Positions 53,531-61,327 of a DNA stretch of 64,000 nt are shown here, piece by piece (position 1 is the first letter of the stretch; the number at the start of each line of letters is the position of its first letter). The translations under genes and the position numbers were made by a program. The stretch comes from Candidatus Methanomethylophilaceae archaeon (lineage in GTDB: Archaea > Thermoplasmatota > Thermoplasmata > Methanomassiliicoccales > Methanomethylophilaceae): contig CALULN010000014.1 in assembly GCA_944321505.1 (NCBI GenBank), positions 1 through 64,000 on the forward strand, read 5' to 3'. Below the pieces are notes generated by a model. It did no database searches, had not been told where the DNA came from, and worked only from the letters and a program-made list of their open reading frames with translations.

Positions 53531-54493
53531 TCACGGGATCTCCGGGACTATGCGGTGGCATCCAAGGGACCTCCTGTCCCCTGCGGCCACCGCAACAGCT
53601 TCTGCGATGTGCATCACGGGGATGCCGCCCTCCCAGGTGTCGTACCACATGAAGCAGGCGGGACAGCCGACGATTACGGCATCGGCACCATCCATGCTCT
53701 TCTGACGCTCGCTCATCAGGGCATCGCGGACCTTGGTCCCTTTGCCGCAGCATCCGGGCTCGATATCCATGACCTCAGCGCCCAGACGCTCGCAGATCTC
53801 CCTGTACATCCGGATGATGGGGCGCATCCTGCAGCCCGGCTGTATGGCCACCTTCAGACCCTCCAATCCGCCGTCGGGAAGGCGGTCCAGGTTCCTGTGC
53901 AGCAGCCATACGATATGCTCCGCGTCGCCGCCGGACTCCGTGAGCTCGTGGCTGCAGCCTCCGCAGAGCGTGACTATCCTGCCGTATCCCTTCAGCATAT
54001 CCTTCTTCAAGCCGTCCCTTTCGCCTTCTGTCATGACGCGGTAGGGGACAGGATAGACGCAGCACCCGCTCTCATAGCGGGAGACGGGCATACCCAGGTG
54101 ACCGAGGGCTGAGACGGCGGCGTTCTCAAGATACCTGTATCCCGCGTTGACGATGCACCCCGGCATCAGGGACAGTCCGGATCCCCTGTATTCGGGCTCT
54201 CCGTAAGGGTACTCCCCGGCCGGGAGGTTGTATCCTGTCTCGCGGAAGCATCCGGGGATGGGGACGGGGGTCCTGACGGCGGTGGTGTACATCATCACCT
54301 TCTTTGGATCAGTGACCCCGCAGACGTCGGTGCATGACCCGCAGCCTATGCACCCCTCCCACGAATCGCCTCCGAGCATCACGTCCATGGGGTCGCAGCC
54401 CCCGTGCGCATTCGACGGGCAGGCTTCGGTGCATCTCCCGCATCCGATGCACAGGTCCATCAGCTCCCTTATGTCCTTGCGGATGTCCATCAT
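53531..54493 (-). CDS. HdrD/GlpC-like Fe-S oxidoreductase with two CCG domains
   Basis: A 320-residue protein with two N-terminal [4Fe-4S] motifs (CIGCGRCTEACP and CIGCGSCTDVC) and two cysteine-rich CCG domains: MPGCIVN...SGCCVYP...CGGC and QPGCRMR...PGCCGKG...CPAC. This is the layout of HdrD/HdrCB fusions and GlpC-type subunits, somewhat shorter than methanogen HdrD (about 400). In methanogens these reduce CoM-S-S-CoB or transfer electrons to related partners. Here the gene stands alone near the methanol operon; the partner is unknown. A second ATG one codon in is equally possible. Confidence 0.82.
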   Translation of the reverse strand: MMDIRKDIRELMDLCIGCGRCTEACPSNAHGGCDPMDVMLGGDSWEGCIGCGSCTDVCGVTDPKKVMMYTTAVRTPVPIPGCFRETGYNLPAGEYPYGEPEYRGSGLSLMPGCIVNAGYRYLENAAVSALGHLGMPVSRYESGCCVYPVPYRVMTEGERDGLKKDMLKGYGRIVTLCGGCSHELTESGGDAEHIVWLLHRNLDRLPDGGLEGLKVAIQPGCRMRPIIRMYREICERLGAEVMDIEPGCCGKGTKVRDALMSERQKSMDGADAVIVGCPACFMWYDTWEGGIPVMHIAEAVAVAAGDRRSLGCHRIVPEIP

Positions 54494-54559
54494 GACCCGG
54501 AAAGCGGAAGGATAGAAAAAGCAGGCGGGAGGGAACCCCCCGTGTAATGGTCCGGAAGC

Positions 54560-55150
54560 TCATCTGGAGCGGAACCTGACGCCCATCTCGGATGCCATCT
54601 CCATGCAGCGGTACTCCTGGGCCTGCGTTATGTATCCGGAGACCACGGACACGGTGACATCGCCGATGCGGTCCCTGCATTCCCTGATGAACCCCAGGAG
54701 AGCTTCGTAGCACCCCTCGCCGAACCTGCAGCGGGTAATATCGAGATAGGAGGGCTCATCCGGAGCATTCAGCGAGATCGATACGGCATCTATGGCATCG
54801 GCCAGCTCCGGCACTATATCCCTGCCGTTTATCAGGGACCCCATGCCGTTGGTGTCCAGGCGGATCCTGCATCCCCAGCGTCCGCGGATGATAGGGGAGA
54901 GCTCCTTGATCACGTCCAGCCTCTCGGTGGGTTCCCCGTAACCGCAGAAGACCACCTCGCGATAGGACCCTGCACCCTTCCTCTCAAGCTCCGCAACAAG
55001 CTCCTCCACCGAGGGCTCTCCCGAGAGCCAGAGGGAATCCGCATCCCCGAGGGCGTCAGTCTTGGAGCGCACACAGAACACGCAGCTGCAGGGGCATCTG
55101 TTGGTGATGTTGAGGTACAGTCCGCTTCCGTACGTGTAGACGATGCTCAT
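54560..55150 (-). CDS. Radical SAM protein (TatD-linked type)
   Basis: About 196 residues. CPCSCVFCVR is the CxxxCxxC cluster motif following MSIVYTYGSGLYLNITNR, and VVFCGYGEPTERL is the GGE-like SAM-binding motif. RIRLDTNGMGSLINGRD and VSISLNAPDEPSYLDITR complete the short radical SAM core. The N-terminus and size fit the small family often linked to TatD nucleases; the reaction is unknown. ATG 55150 sits 4 nt after the stop of the YbaK-type gene, so both are cotranscribed. Confidence 0.8.
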   Translation of the reverse strand: MSIVYTYGSGLYLNITNRCPCSCVFCVRSKTDALGDADSLWLSGEPSVEELVAELERKGAGSYREVVFCGYGEPTERLDVIKELSPIIRGRWGCRIRLDTNGMGSLINGRDIVPELADAIDAVSISLNAPDEPSYLDITRCRFGEGCYEALLGFIRECRDRIGDVTVSVVSGYITQAQEYRCMEMASEMGVRFRSR

Positions 55151-55154
55151 GATC

Positions 55155-55619
55155 TCACCTCGACACGTCAGCAACGGCGATATCCGCGGCGCGGAGCAGG
55201 TCCTCCGTTCTCATCTCGATCTGGAGGCCCACCTTCCCGGCGCTTACATAGATGCGCTCGTTGGAAGCGGGTTCGGAGTCCAGAACGACGGTGGCATCCC
55301 TCTTCAGGCAGAGAGGGGAGCACCCTCCGTGGACGTATCCCGTCCTCGGCAGCAGTTCCTTGGATGGCAGCATGGACACGGACTTCTCCCCAACCGCGGC
55401 GGCCGCCTTCTTCAGATCCAGCTCCCTGTCGACGGAGACGATGAACACATGCAGCCTGCCTGTTTTTCCCTCGGTGACCAGGGTCTTGCAGACCTGGCGG
55501 GAATCCTCGCCCAATGCGGAAGCCACATCCATCCCGGCCACCACACCGCTGTACTCGTGAACCGTGTAAGGTATCCCCAGCCTGTCCAGGTGCCTCATGG
55601 GGTTGGTCTTGGCATCCAT
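55155..55619 (-). CDS. YbaK-type aminoacyl-tRNA deacylase
   Basis: About 154 residues. The YbaK/EbsC fold is recognised from KTNPMRHLDRLGIPYTVHEY, VCKTLVTEGKTGRLHVFIVSVDRELDLKKAA, GGCSPLCLKRDATVVLD and a C-terminal VGLQIEMRTEDLLRA. YbaK hydrolyses Cys-tRNA(Pro). ATG 55619 gives the family N-terminus; 12 upstream codons are not needed. It is the first of two cotranscribed genes with the radical SAM protein. Confidence 0.9.
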   Translation of the reverse strand: MDAKTNPMRHLDRLGIPYTVHEYSGVVAGMDVASALGEDSRQVCKTLVTEGKTGRLHVFIVSVDRELDLKKAAAAVGEKSVSMLPSKELLPRTGYVHGGCSPLCLKRDATVVLDSEPASNERIYVSAGKVGLQIEMRTEDLLRAADIAVADVSR

Positions 55620-55669
55620 GGACGGTGATTGGCGAGCTGGTATAGATTGTTGCACATCCCGGTTATTAA

Positions 55670-55726
55670 GACGCGGACAGCCTCGGCAACATGGTTAATA
55701 ACATTCTGACAAATCTTTAATAACCG
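55670..55726. promoter_or_regulatory. Three TTAATAAC repeats at the ZIP transporter promoter
   Basis: CGGTTATTAA (55670-55679), GTTAATAAC (55694-55702, itself palindromic) and TTAATAACCG (55717-55726): three copies of one motif, the outer two forming a perfect 10-bp inverted repeat. The last copy covers the probable TATA box (CTTTAATAACC) about 28 nt before the ATG. Likely operators of a metal-responsive repressor. Confidence 0.6.
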
Positions 55727-55746
55727 AAGCGATTGAATCGGAAGTC

Positions 55747-56550
55747 ATGGACAGCCTCACGGTGTTCGCCATATACTCGGTCGTGCTGTTCGCCGTATCC
55801 ATCGGCGGAGCCTGCCTCCCCCAGTTCAGGAAGCTGGACGACCGTCAGACCCACATGCTCATCACCCTGAGCGCGGGCATATTCCTGGGTCTGCTGTTCT
55901 TCATGCTGATACCCGAGGCCTGGGAGATCTCCGTCAACCACGAGTCTCGCGCGTTCACCAGCATAGCCCTGGCGATGCTGGCTGGTTTCCTGGTCATAGC
56001 CTTCGTGGACTGCCTCATCAAGCACCTCCACATGGCATCCTGCCCCTGCGAATGCCACGAGGACGACCACAAGCACTCCATGTATTCCATCTCGTCCTTC
56101 ATCGGCCTCTCCGTCCATGCCGCCTGCGACGGCCTGATGCTGGCCACCGCCCTCCTGGGGGGCCAGGAGGTGGGCCTCGTCGCGCTCCTCGGCATGTGCC
56201 TCCACAAGTTCGTGGTGCTGTTCTCCCTTTCCTCGTCGCTGCTGCTTACGGAGAGCGACAAGAGATCCAGGTGGATGTACCTGACATCCTTCTCCCTGAT
56301 CACGCCGTTCGTGGGCATCGCCCTCTACGTGATATTCGATGCGCTGTCGGTGGGCGACGTCACCGGACTCCCCATGGCCTTCGCCGCAGGGACGTTCATG
56401 TTCGTCACCTTCTGCAACATGGTGCCGGAGGCCTTCCACAGGAAGGACAACGAGCTCCGCTCGTTCTTCATACTCCTGCTGGGTGTGGCTGTGGCCCTGA
56501 TCAGCATCCTGCTGATCAACGCCATGGGCGGGCACATCCACGTGCACTGA
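55747..56550 (+). CDS. ZIP family metal transporter
   Basis: A 267-residue ZIP protein with eight helices: a His-rich cytoplasmic loop (CECHEDDHKHSM) and the metal-site helices SVHAACDGLMLATALL (HxxxDG) and LHKFVVLFSLSSSLLL. It probably imports zinc, iron or manganese. The promoter carries three operator-like repeats. Its stop codon abuts the stop of the convergent larE-like gene. Confidence 0.9.
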   Translation: MDSLTVFAIYSVVLFAVSIGGACLPQFRKLDDRQTHMLITLSAGIFLGLLFFMLIPEAWEISVNHESRAFTSIALAMLAGFLVIAFVDCLIKHLHMASCPCECHEDDHKHSMYSISSFIGLSVHAACDGLMLATALLGGQEVGLVALLGMCLHKFVVLFSLSSSLLLTESDKRSRWMYLTSFSLITPFVGIALYVIFDALSVGDVTGLPMAFAAGTFMFVTFCNMVPEAFHRKDNELRSFFILLLGVAVALISILLINAMGGHIHVH

Positions 56551-57321
56551 TCATCCGGCGTAGGGGTCGCGCATGACCTCGTAGGTGTACCCGATGGAGT
56601 CAAGGTAGTACCTGAGGTCCTCCTCGCAGTCGTGGAGCTTCTGCATCTCCTCTGCCGAGGTCTGGAGGCGGAGATGCCTGGATCCGTCCATGCGGACCCT
56701 CAGCTGCTTCACCTCCGCTATGCTGCGGATGCCGTACTCGATGTCCTCAACGGTCTCCAGGTCCTCCTCCGTGACAGGGACGCCTAGGGGGAACCTCATG
56801 AGCATGCAGGTCTCCTTGACGAGATCCAGGGGGAGCTCCAGGGAATCCACGTACTCCTTCACCCGTGCCCTGGACACCCCGGCGTCCCTGAGGGGGGACA
56901 GAACACCCGCTTCCTCTGCGGCACGCATGCCGGGCCTTGTGGAGGGGTCGTCGTCCGCAGTGTCGCCGTTGAGGATCCAGCGGATTCCGTGGTCCTCCGC
57001 CACCTTCCTGACCGCCTTGTACATCGCTCTCTTGCATATGTAGCAGCGGTCTGCGCCGTTCTCCAGTATCCCCTCCAGATCCTGCCATTCCAGCTTCGCG
57101 GTGACCAGCCTGCAGTCCAGTCTGGAGGAGACGATGAGCGCGATGTCACGGCTCCTCTCGCTCAGCATCGGAACGTCCACCATCACAGCGGTGACGCCGT
57201 CCCCCAGAGCCTCCTTGGCGAGGCTGAGGAGGGCGGTGCTGTCCATCCCTCCGGAAAAGCACACGGCAACCTTCCCCAGGCTCTTCAGGCGGTTCTTGAC
57301 GATCGAGAGCGAATTGTCCAT
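56551..57321 (-). CDS. larE: LarE-like ATP-dependent sulfur transferase
   Basis: A 256-residue PP-loop protein with VAVCFSGGMDSTALLSLA (PP-loop), GADRCYICKRAMYKAV (the RCxxCK sulfur-donor cysteine region) and WILNGDTADDDPSTRPGMRAAEEAGVLSPL. LarE converts the carboxylates of the P2CMN precursor to thiocarboxylates during synthesis of the nickel-pincer nucleotide cofactor. It is divergent from larB with only 80 nt between the two starts, which supports the assignment. larC was not found in the window. Confidence 0.9.
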   Translation of the reverse strand: MDNSLSIVKNRLKSLGKVAVCFSGGMDSTALLSLAKEALGDGVTAVMVDVPMLSERSRDIALIVSSRLDCRLVTAKLEWQDLEGILENGADRCYICKRAMYKAVRKVAEDHGIRWILNGDTADDDPSTRPGMRAAEEAGVLSPLRDAGVSRARVKEYVDSLELPLDLVKETCMLMRFPLGVPVTEEDLETVEDIEYGIRSIAEVKQLRVRMDGSRHLRLQTSAEEMQKLHDCEEDLRYYLDSIGYTYEVMRDPYAG

Positions 57322-57401
57322 GCTCAGGAAACGATGAGAGCCTATTTAACCGGTCCCGGCCCGAGAAGTAGATATACATATCCGCAAGGGATGGACCAAC
57401 C

Positions 57402-58145
57402 ATGACCGTCCGCGACATCCTGGAGGGATTCAGAGACGGGAAGGTCTCCCTCTCCGAAGCCGAGCGCATGCTCCGCCTCGACTACCTTGAATCGATAGGC
57501 TCAGACGTGGTCTTCGATACGTCCAGAGGGCTCAGGAAGGGGATACCGGAGGTCGTCTACGCCAGATCCAAGACCCCCGAGACCGTGGCCAGGATCGCAA
57601 AGATGCATAACGACGGCATCCTGATCGTCTCCAAAGCCGACGGAGAGAGGCTGGATGCGGTGCAGTCGGCGGTTCCGGACGCCGTCATATCGAGGGACTG
57701 CGGCATAGCCGTCATCGGCCGGATCCCGGAGCCCTCCGGAAGGCCCGTCGGCATCATCACCGCAGGCACCTCGGACATCCCCATAGCAAGGGAGGCCCAG
57801 GTGATGGCCGAGTGCATGGGCCGCGGATGCATAGTCAGGTACGACGTGGGCATCGCCGGGATGCACAGGGTGCTGGAGCCCATGAAGGACATGATTGCCG
57901 CTGACGTCGCATCCATTGTGGTCTGCGCGGGCATGGAGGGGGCGCTTCCAACGGTCGTCTCCTCCCTCTCCCCCGTCCCCGTGATAGGGGTCCCTGTGTC
58001 CACCGGCTACGGATACGGAGGCAACGGCGAGGCGGCGCTGATGTGCATGCTCCAGTCCTGCTCTCCCGGACTGACGGTGGTGAACGTGGACAACGGTATC
58101 GGCGCCGGCGCCACCGCCGCACTCATCGCCGGACAGAGCGTATGA
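57402..58145 (+). CDS. larB: LarB, pyridinium-3,5-biscarboxylate mononucleotide synthase
   Basis: A 247-residue LarB that carboxylates nicotinic acid adenine dinucleotide in the first step of nickel-pincer cofactor synthesis. Evidence: the N-terminal helix FRDGKVSLSEAERML, then the PurE-like core VGIITAGTSDIPIAREAQVMAE, DVGIAGMHRVL, VVCAGMEGALPTVVSSL and VSTGYGYGGNGEAALMCMLQSC, which is diagnostic. TATA TATATACATA lies about 30 nt upstream. The nreA ATG overlaps its stop (ATGA). Confidence 0.93.
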   Translation: MTVRDILEGFRDGKVSLSEAERMLRLDYLESIGSDVVFDTSRGLRKGIPEVVYARSKTPETVARIAKMHNDGILIVSKADGERLDAVQSAVPDAVISRDCGIAVIGRIPEPSGRPVGIITAGTSDIPIAREAQVMAECMGRGCIVRYDVGIAGMHRVLEPMKDMIAADVASIVVCAGMEGALPTVVSSLSPVPVIGVPVSTGYGYGGNGEAALMCMLQSCSPGLTVVNVDNGIGAGATAALIAGQSV

Positions 58146-59419
58146 CCGGATCCTTCTTCGATTCCATGGTCACCGCTACCGGATCGGGTTCCGGATCGGG
58201 GCTGTGCGTGGTATGCAAAGGGAGCAAGATGCTCTGCGGGAAGGACAGATGCCCCCTCATGGTGAAGTTCTACTCCCAGAGCCGCACCGCACCGAAGATC
58301 GACTTCAGGGACATACGTGGCAGCAGCCCTCCTGCGGTGTTCGTGGGCCGGTACGGCTATCCGAAAGTGGACATAGGCCCCCTCCTGCCCCCCGAGTTCG
58401 GGGATACGACGATACTCGACACCCCCGAGATGTGGATGGGGAAATCCATCGACGACATCACCGATATGCGCTTCAGACTTGTCCGCGGCAAGTACAGGAT
58501 CGATGCCAGGGACTTCAGGAAGGCCGGCAGGATAGTGGATGGCGTACAGGAGCTGGCACTCACCGAGAAGCCTGTCGACGTGGAGGCCAGCTTCACCGAG
58601 AAGCCCAAAGGCAGGCTGGTCCTCGACGACGAGGTGCAGCCCTTCGGACCCAGCGCCAGGATGGAGGGCATGAAGGCCGGCAGCGGGAGGTTCCAGAGGT
58701 ACCTGGAGCGCAGCTTCTACGACACCGACATGAGGGCGAAGGACGCCGTCGTGAACGCATACGAGAACGGCACGCTGATCTCGGAGATACAGAAGGCCTT
58801 CTCGGTGGCGACCATGGGCATCGACCGCAACCGCAGGTTCGTTCCCACCAGGTGGAGCATCACCGCCGTCGACGACATCATAGGTAAGCACCTCCTGCAG
58901 ACGACGAAGCTCAACGACACCATCGGGGAGTTCAGGGTGTACAGCTGGGAGCAGCTGGACAACAGGTGGTGCATACTCATGCTCCCCACGACCTGGAGGT
59001 TCGAGCTCATAGAGGCATGGTACCCCAACAGCACCTGGAACCCCATGGGCAGGCAGGTGGAGATCATATCCGACCACGAGTTCTACGAAGGGCGCAGCGA
59101 GTACGCCTCCATCGGCGGATGCTACTACGCCTCCCGCATGGCGGTGAACGAGCTGCTGAAGGAGGAGAAGCGCACTGCGGGTGTTGTGATACTCAGAGAA
59201 GCGCATCCCGGGTACATCATGCCCGTGGGCGTCTGGAACGTGAGGGAGAACGTCCGCGCAGCCCTGAAGACCGCTCCATTCAAAGCGGAGACCCTGTCCA
59301 AGGCCTTCGACCACATAGAAGGCATCATGGACATCAAGCGGAGGACATGGATCGCCCATTCGGGCATCCTGAGGGACTTCACGGTGCAGAGGAGGATCGA
59401 CGACTATGTCGCTCTCTGA
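58142..59419 (+). CDS. nreA: Archaeal DNA repair protein NreA
   Basis: A 425-residue protein of the archaeal Nre family (DUF650/DUF651), implicated in repair of DNA damage and interacting with PCNA in relatives. The N-terminal zinc-binding CVVCKGSKMLCGKDRCPLM is followed by the conserved GSSPPAVFVGRYGYPKVDIGPLLPPE and LALTEKPVDVEASFTEKPKG. SRWSIT-type TRWSITAVDD and the C-terminal HIEGIMDIKRRTWIAHSGIL are typical. ATG 58142 overlaps the larB stop. Its last 14 nt overlap the SPL-like gene. Confidence 0.9.
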   Translation: MTGSFFDSMVTATGSGSGSGLCVVCKGSKMLCGKDRCPLMVKFYSQSRTAPKIDFRDIRGSSPPAVFVGRYGYPKVDIGPLLPPEFGDTTILDTPEMWMGKSIDDITDMRFRLVRGKYRIDARDFRKAGRIVDGVQELALTEKPVDVEASFTEKPKGRLVLDDEVQPFGPSARMEGMKAGSGRFQRYLERSFYDTDMRAKDAVVNAYENGTLISEIQKAFSVATMGIDRNRRFVPTRWSITAVDDIIGKHLLQTTKLNDTIGEFRVYSWEQLDNRWCILMLPTTWRFELIEAWYPNSTWNPMGRQVEIISDHEFYEGRSEYASIGGCYYASRMAVNELLKEEKRTAGVVILREAHPGYIMPVGVWNVRENVRAALKTAPFKAETLSKAFDHIEGIMDIKRRTWIAHSGILRDFTVQRRIDDYVAL

Positions 59420-60221
59420 CTTCCTGAACCGCGACAGGTGGGACGGGCGCTTCGAGGTGGCCGAATGCAGGAGGGCACTGCATCCCTCCGGCCTGCCGGG
59501 CATCGACTTCGCCCTCAATCCCTACGGCGGATGCGAGCACGGATGCAGGTACTGCTACGCGCCCGAGGTGACCCATTCCGACTGGGATTCATGGAGGGTG
59601 GTGAGGGTGAGGGCCAACATCGCCGACCGCCTTTCCAAGGAGATCCAGGGGCTCACCGGCGTCATAGGCATAGGCACTGTCACCGATCCGTACCAGGGCG
59701 CAGAGGCAAGGTTCGAGCTGACGTTATCGTGCCTCCAGGTCATCTCCGGGTCCGGGATGGGCGTCCATATCCACACTAAATCGGACCTGGTGACCAGGGA
59801 CGCAGACATCATCGCCTCGATGCCCCACACCATAGGGATCACAGTGACCACCCCGGACGATTCCGTATCCAAGCGCACCGAGCCTGGCGCACCGCTCCCT
59901 GCCCGGCGCCTCGAAGCGATGCGCACCCTGTGCGATGCCGGCCTTGACGTGTACGCCCTGGTGGGTCCGGTGATGTCCTCTCTCGAGGGCAGGGAGCGGG
60001 AGCTCGCCGAACTTATCTGCTCCACCGGGGTCAGGAAAGCCGTGATAGACAGACTGAACCTCCGTCCGATTCTTCAGGACAGGCTATCCCGCATGGGCAT
60101 AGGAGCATCCGAGAAGGCTGTCTCCACTGTGAGGAGGTGCCTTGAGGAGAGGGGCATCGTCGTCTCCGATGCGTTCCCTGACCGTCCCCGCAACGATTCG
60201 GAAACCCTTCATCTCCGCTGA
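59406..60221 (+). CDS. SPL-like radical SAM protein
   Basis: A 271-residue radical SAM protein with GCEHGCRYCYA (CxxxCxxC) after FALNPYGG, and IGTVTDPYQGAEARFELT, resembling the spore photoproduct lyase/Rv2578c group. HIHTKSDLVTRDADII and ITVTTPDDSVSKRTEPGAP are characteristic. The radical reaction is not known; proximity to nreA (14-nt overlap) suggests nucleic-acid repair or modification. Confidence 0.85.
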   Translation: MSLSDFLNRDRWDGRFEVAECRRALHPSGLPGIDFALNPYGGCEHGCRYCYAPEVTHSDWDSWRVVRVRANIADRLSKEIQGLTGVIGIGTVTDPYQGAEARFELTLSCLQVISGSGMGVHIHTKSDLVTRDADIIASMPHTIGITVTTPDDSVSKRTEPGAPLPARRLEAMRTLCDAGLDVYALVGPVMSSLEGRERELAELICSTGVRKAVIDRLNLRPILQDRLSRMGIGASEKAVSTVRRCLEERGIVVSDAFPDRPRNDSETLHLR

Positions 60222-60261
60222 CTGCAGAAGGGTTATCACATCCGAAAAAACTCCCGAACCG

Positions 60262-61227
60262 ATGAACGGTACGGAGAGGTTCGCCGCAGGTTTCCTGGCA
60301 TCCATGGCCATCCTCGTCGCTGCTGTGGCCCTCCTCATCCTGGAGATCATCGGCTTCTGGGTGTTCATCACTCTGTTCCTGATCTCCTTCGCCGTCATCC
60401 TCATCCCCATTGTCGGAGGCAGGACGATTTCAGCCGAGTTCGCCGACGGGAAACTGCATGTGAAGGCGATGTTCGTCGATGCGAGGATCCCGCTGTCACG
60501 CATCGATGCCGTGGAGCTGAGGCAGACCTTCGATCCCGGCATCCGCCTCTTCGGCTACGGAGGAATGACCAGAGGATACGGTGACTTCTCGAACGAGGAG
60601 TTCGGAGGGTACATATTCGCCGGGGACACCAAGGTGCCGTCCTTCATCATCGTTAGGTACGACGGCAAGAAGACGCTGGTGTTCAACCTCGGCGACTCAG
60701 AGACCACATACCGGATGTATTCCTCTCTTGTCTCCGGGACGGATGCGGCGACCTCCATACCTGCCGCGTCAGCGGATGCGGCCGAGAAGCATCGGAGATC
60801 CCACCTCTCCAACAAGCGCCTGATCTACGGGCTCGTCGCGGTCACAGTTGTCATCGCCGCGTCGATAGTCGCATTCGCCATGATGTCCGGACATGCGGAT
60901 GCATACCTCGAGGACGATGGCATACGCATCGACGCGTCGATGTACGGCGAGACTATAGCCTATGATTCCATCACCTCCGTCAGTCTTGAGACCGGGATGG
61001 ACTACGGCACCCGCGTCATGGGATACTCGTCCCATGAGATCCTCTCGGGGGATTTCCGCAACGATGCTTTCGGCGACTACAAGCTAGCGGTCCACAAAGG
61101 CGTGGCTGAATGCATCGTCGTCCACAAGGCGGGCGGCGGCGTAACCGTCTTCAACCTCGGCTCCTCCCAAGACACCGGGGAGCTCTACGACGTGCTCTGC
61201 ATGAAGCTCTCCATCAACGCGCCGTGA
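60262..61227 (+). CDS. Membrane protein with two PH-like (bPH) repeats
   Basis: About 321 residues. Two adjacent hydrophobic helices at the N-terminus (ASMAILVAAVALLILEIIGFWVFITLFLISFAVILI) are followed by a beta-rich domain. A third helix (LIYGLVAVTVVIAASIVAFAMM) is followed by a second, similar domain. The halves share a pattern: YGDFSNEEFGGYIF...TLVFNLGDSETTYRMYSSL against SGDFRNDAFGDYKL...VTVFNLGSSQDTGELYDVL, so they arose by duplication. The fold resembles bacterial PH domains (bPH_5 type). Function unknown. ATG 60262 is chosen because the upstream frame overlaps the SPL-like gene. Confidence 0.72.
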   Translation: MNGTERFAAGFLASMAILVAAVALLILEIIGFWVFITLFLISFAVILIPIVGGRTISAEFADGKLHVKAMFVDARIPLSRIDAVELRQTFDPGIRLFGYGGMTRGYGDFSNEEFGGYIFAGDTKVPSFIIVRYDGKKTLVFNLGDSETTYRMYSSLVSGTDAATSIPAASADAAEKHRRSHLSNKRLIYGLVAVTVVIAASIVAFAMMSGHADAYLEDDGIRIDASMYGETIAYDSITSVSLETGMDYGTRVMGYSSHEILSGDFRNDAFGDYKLAVHKGVAECIVVHKAGGGVTVFNLGSSQDTGELYDVLCMKLSINAP

Positions 61228-61327
61228 CGTTCCTTTTATGTATTAAGAGGAAGCCGTCCGGTTGTATAAAAGTCATGTTTATATAGAAGAACTAAATTAC
61301 CTGGCTTAGTAAAAGGAGTATCATACC

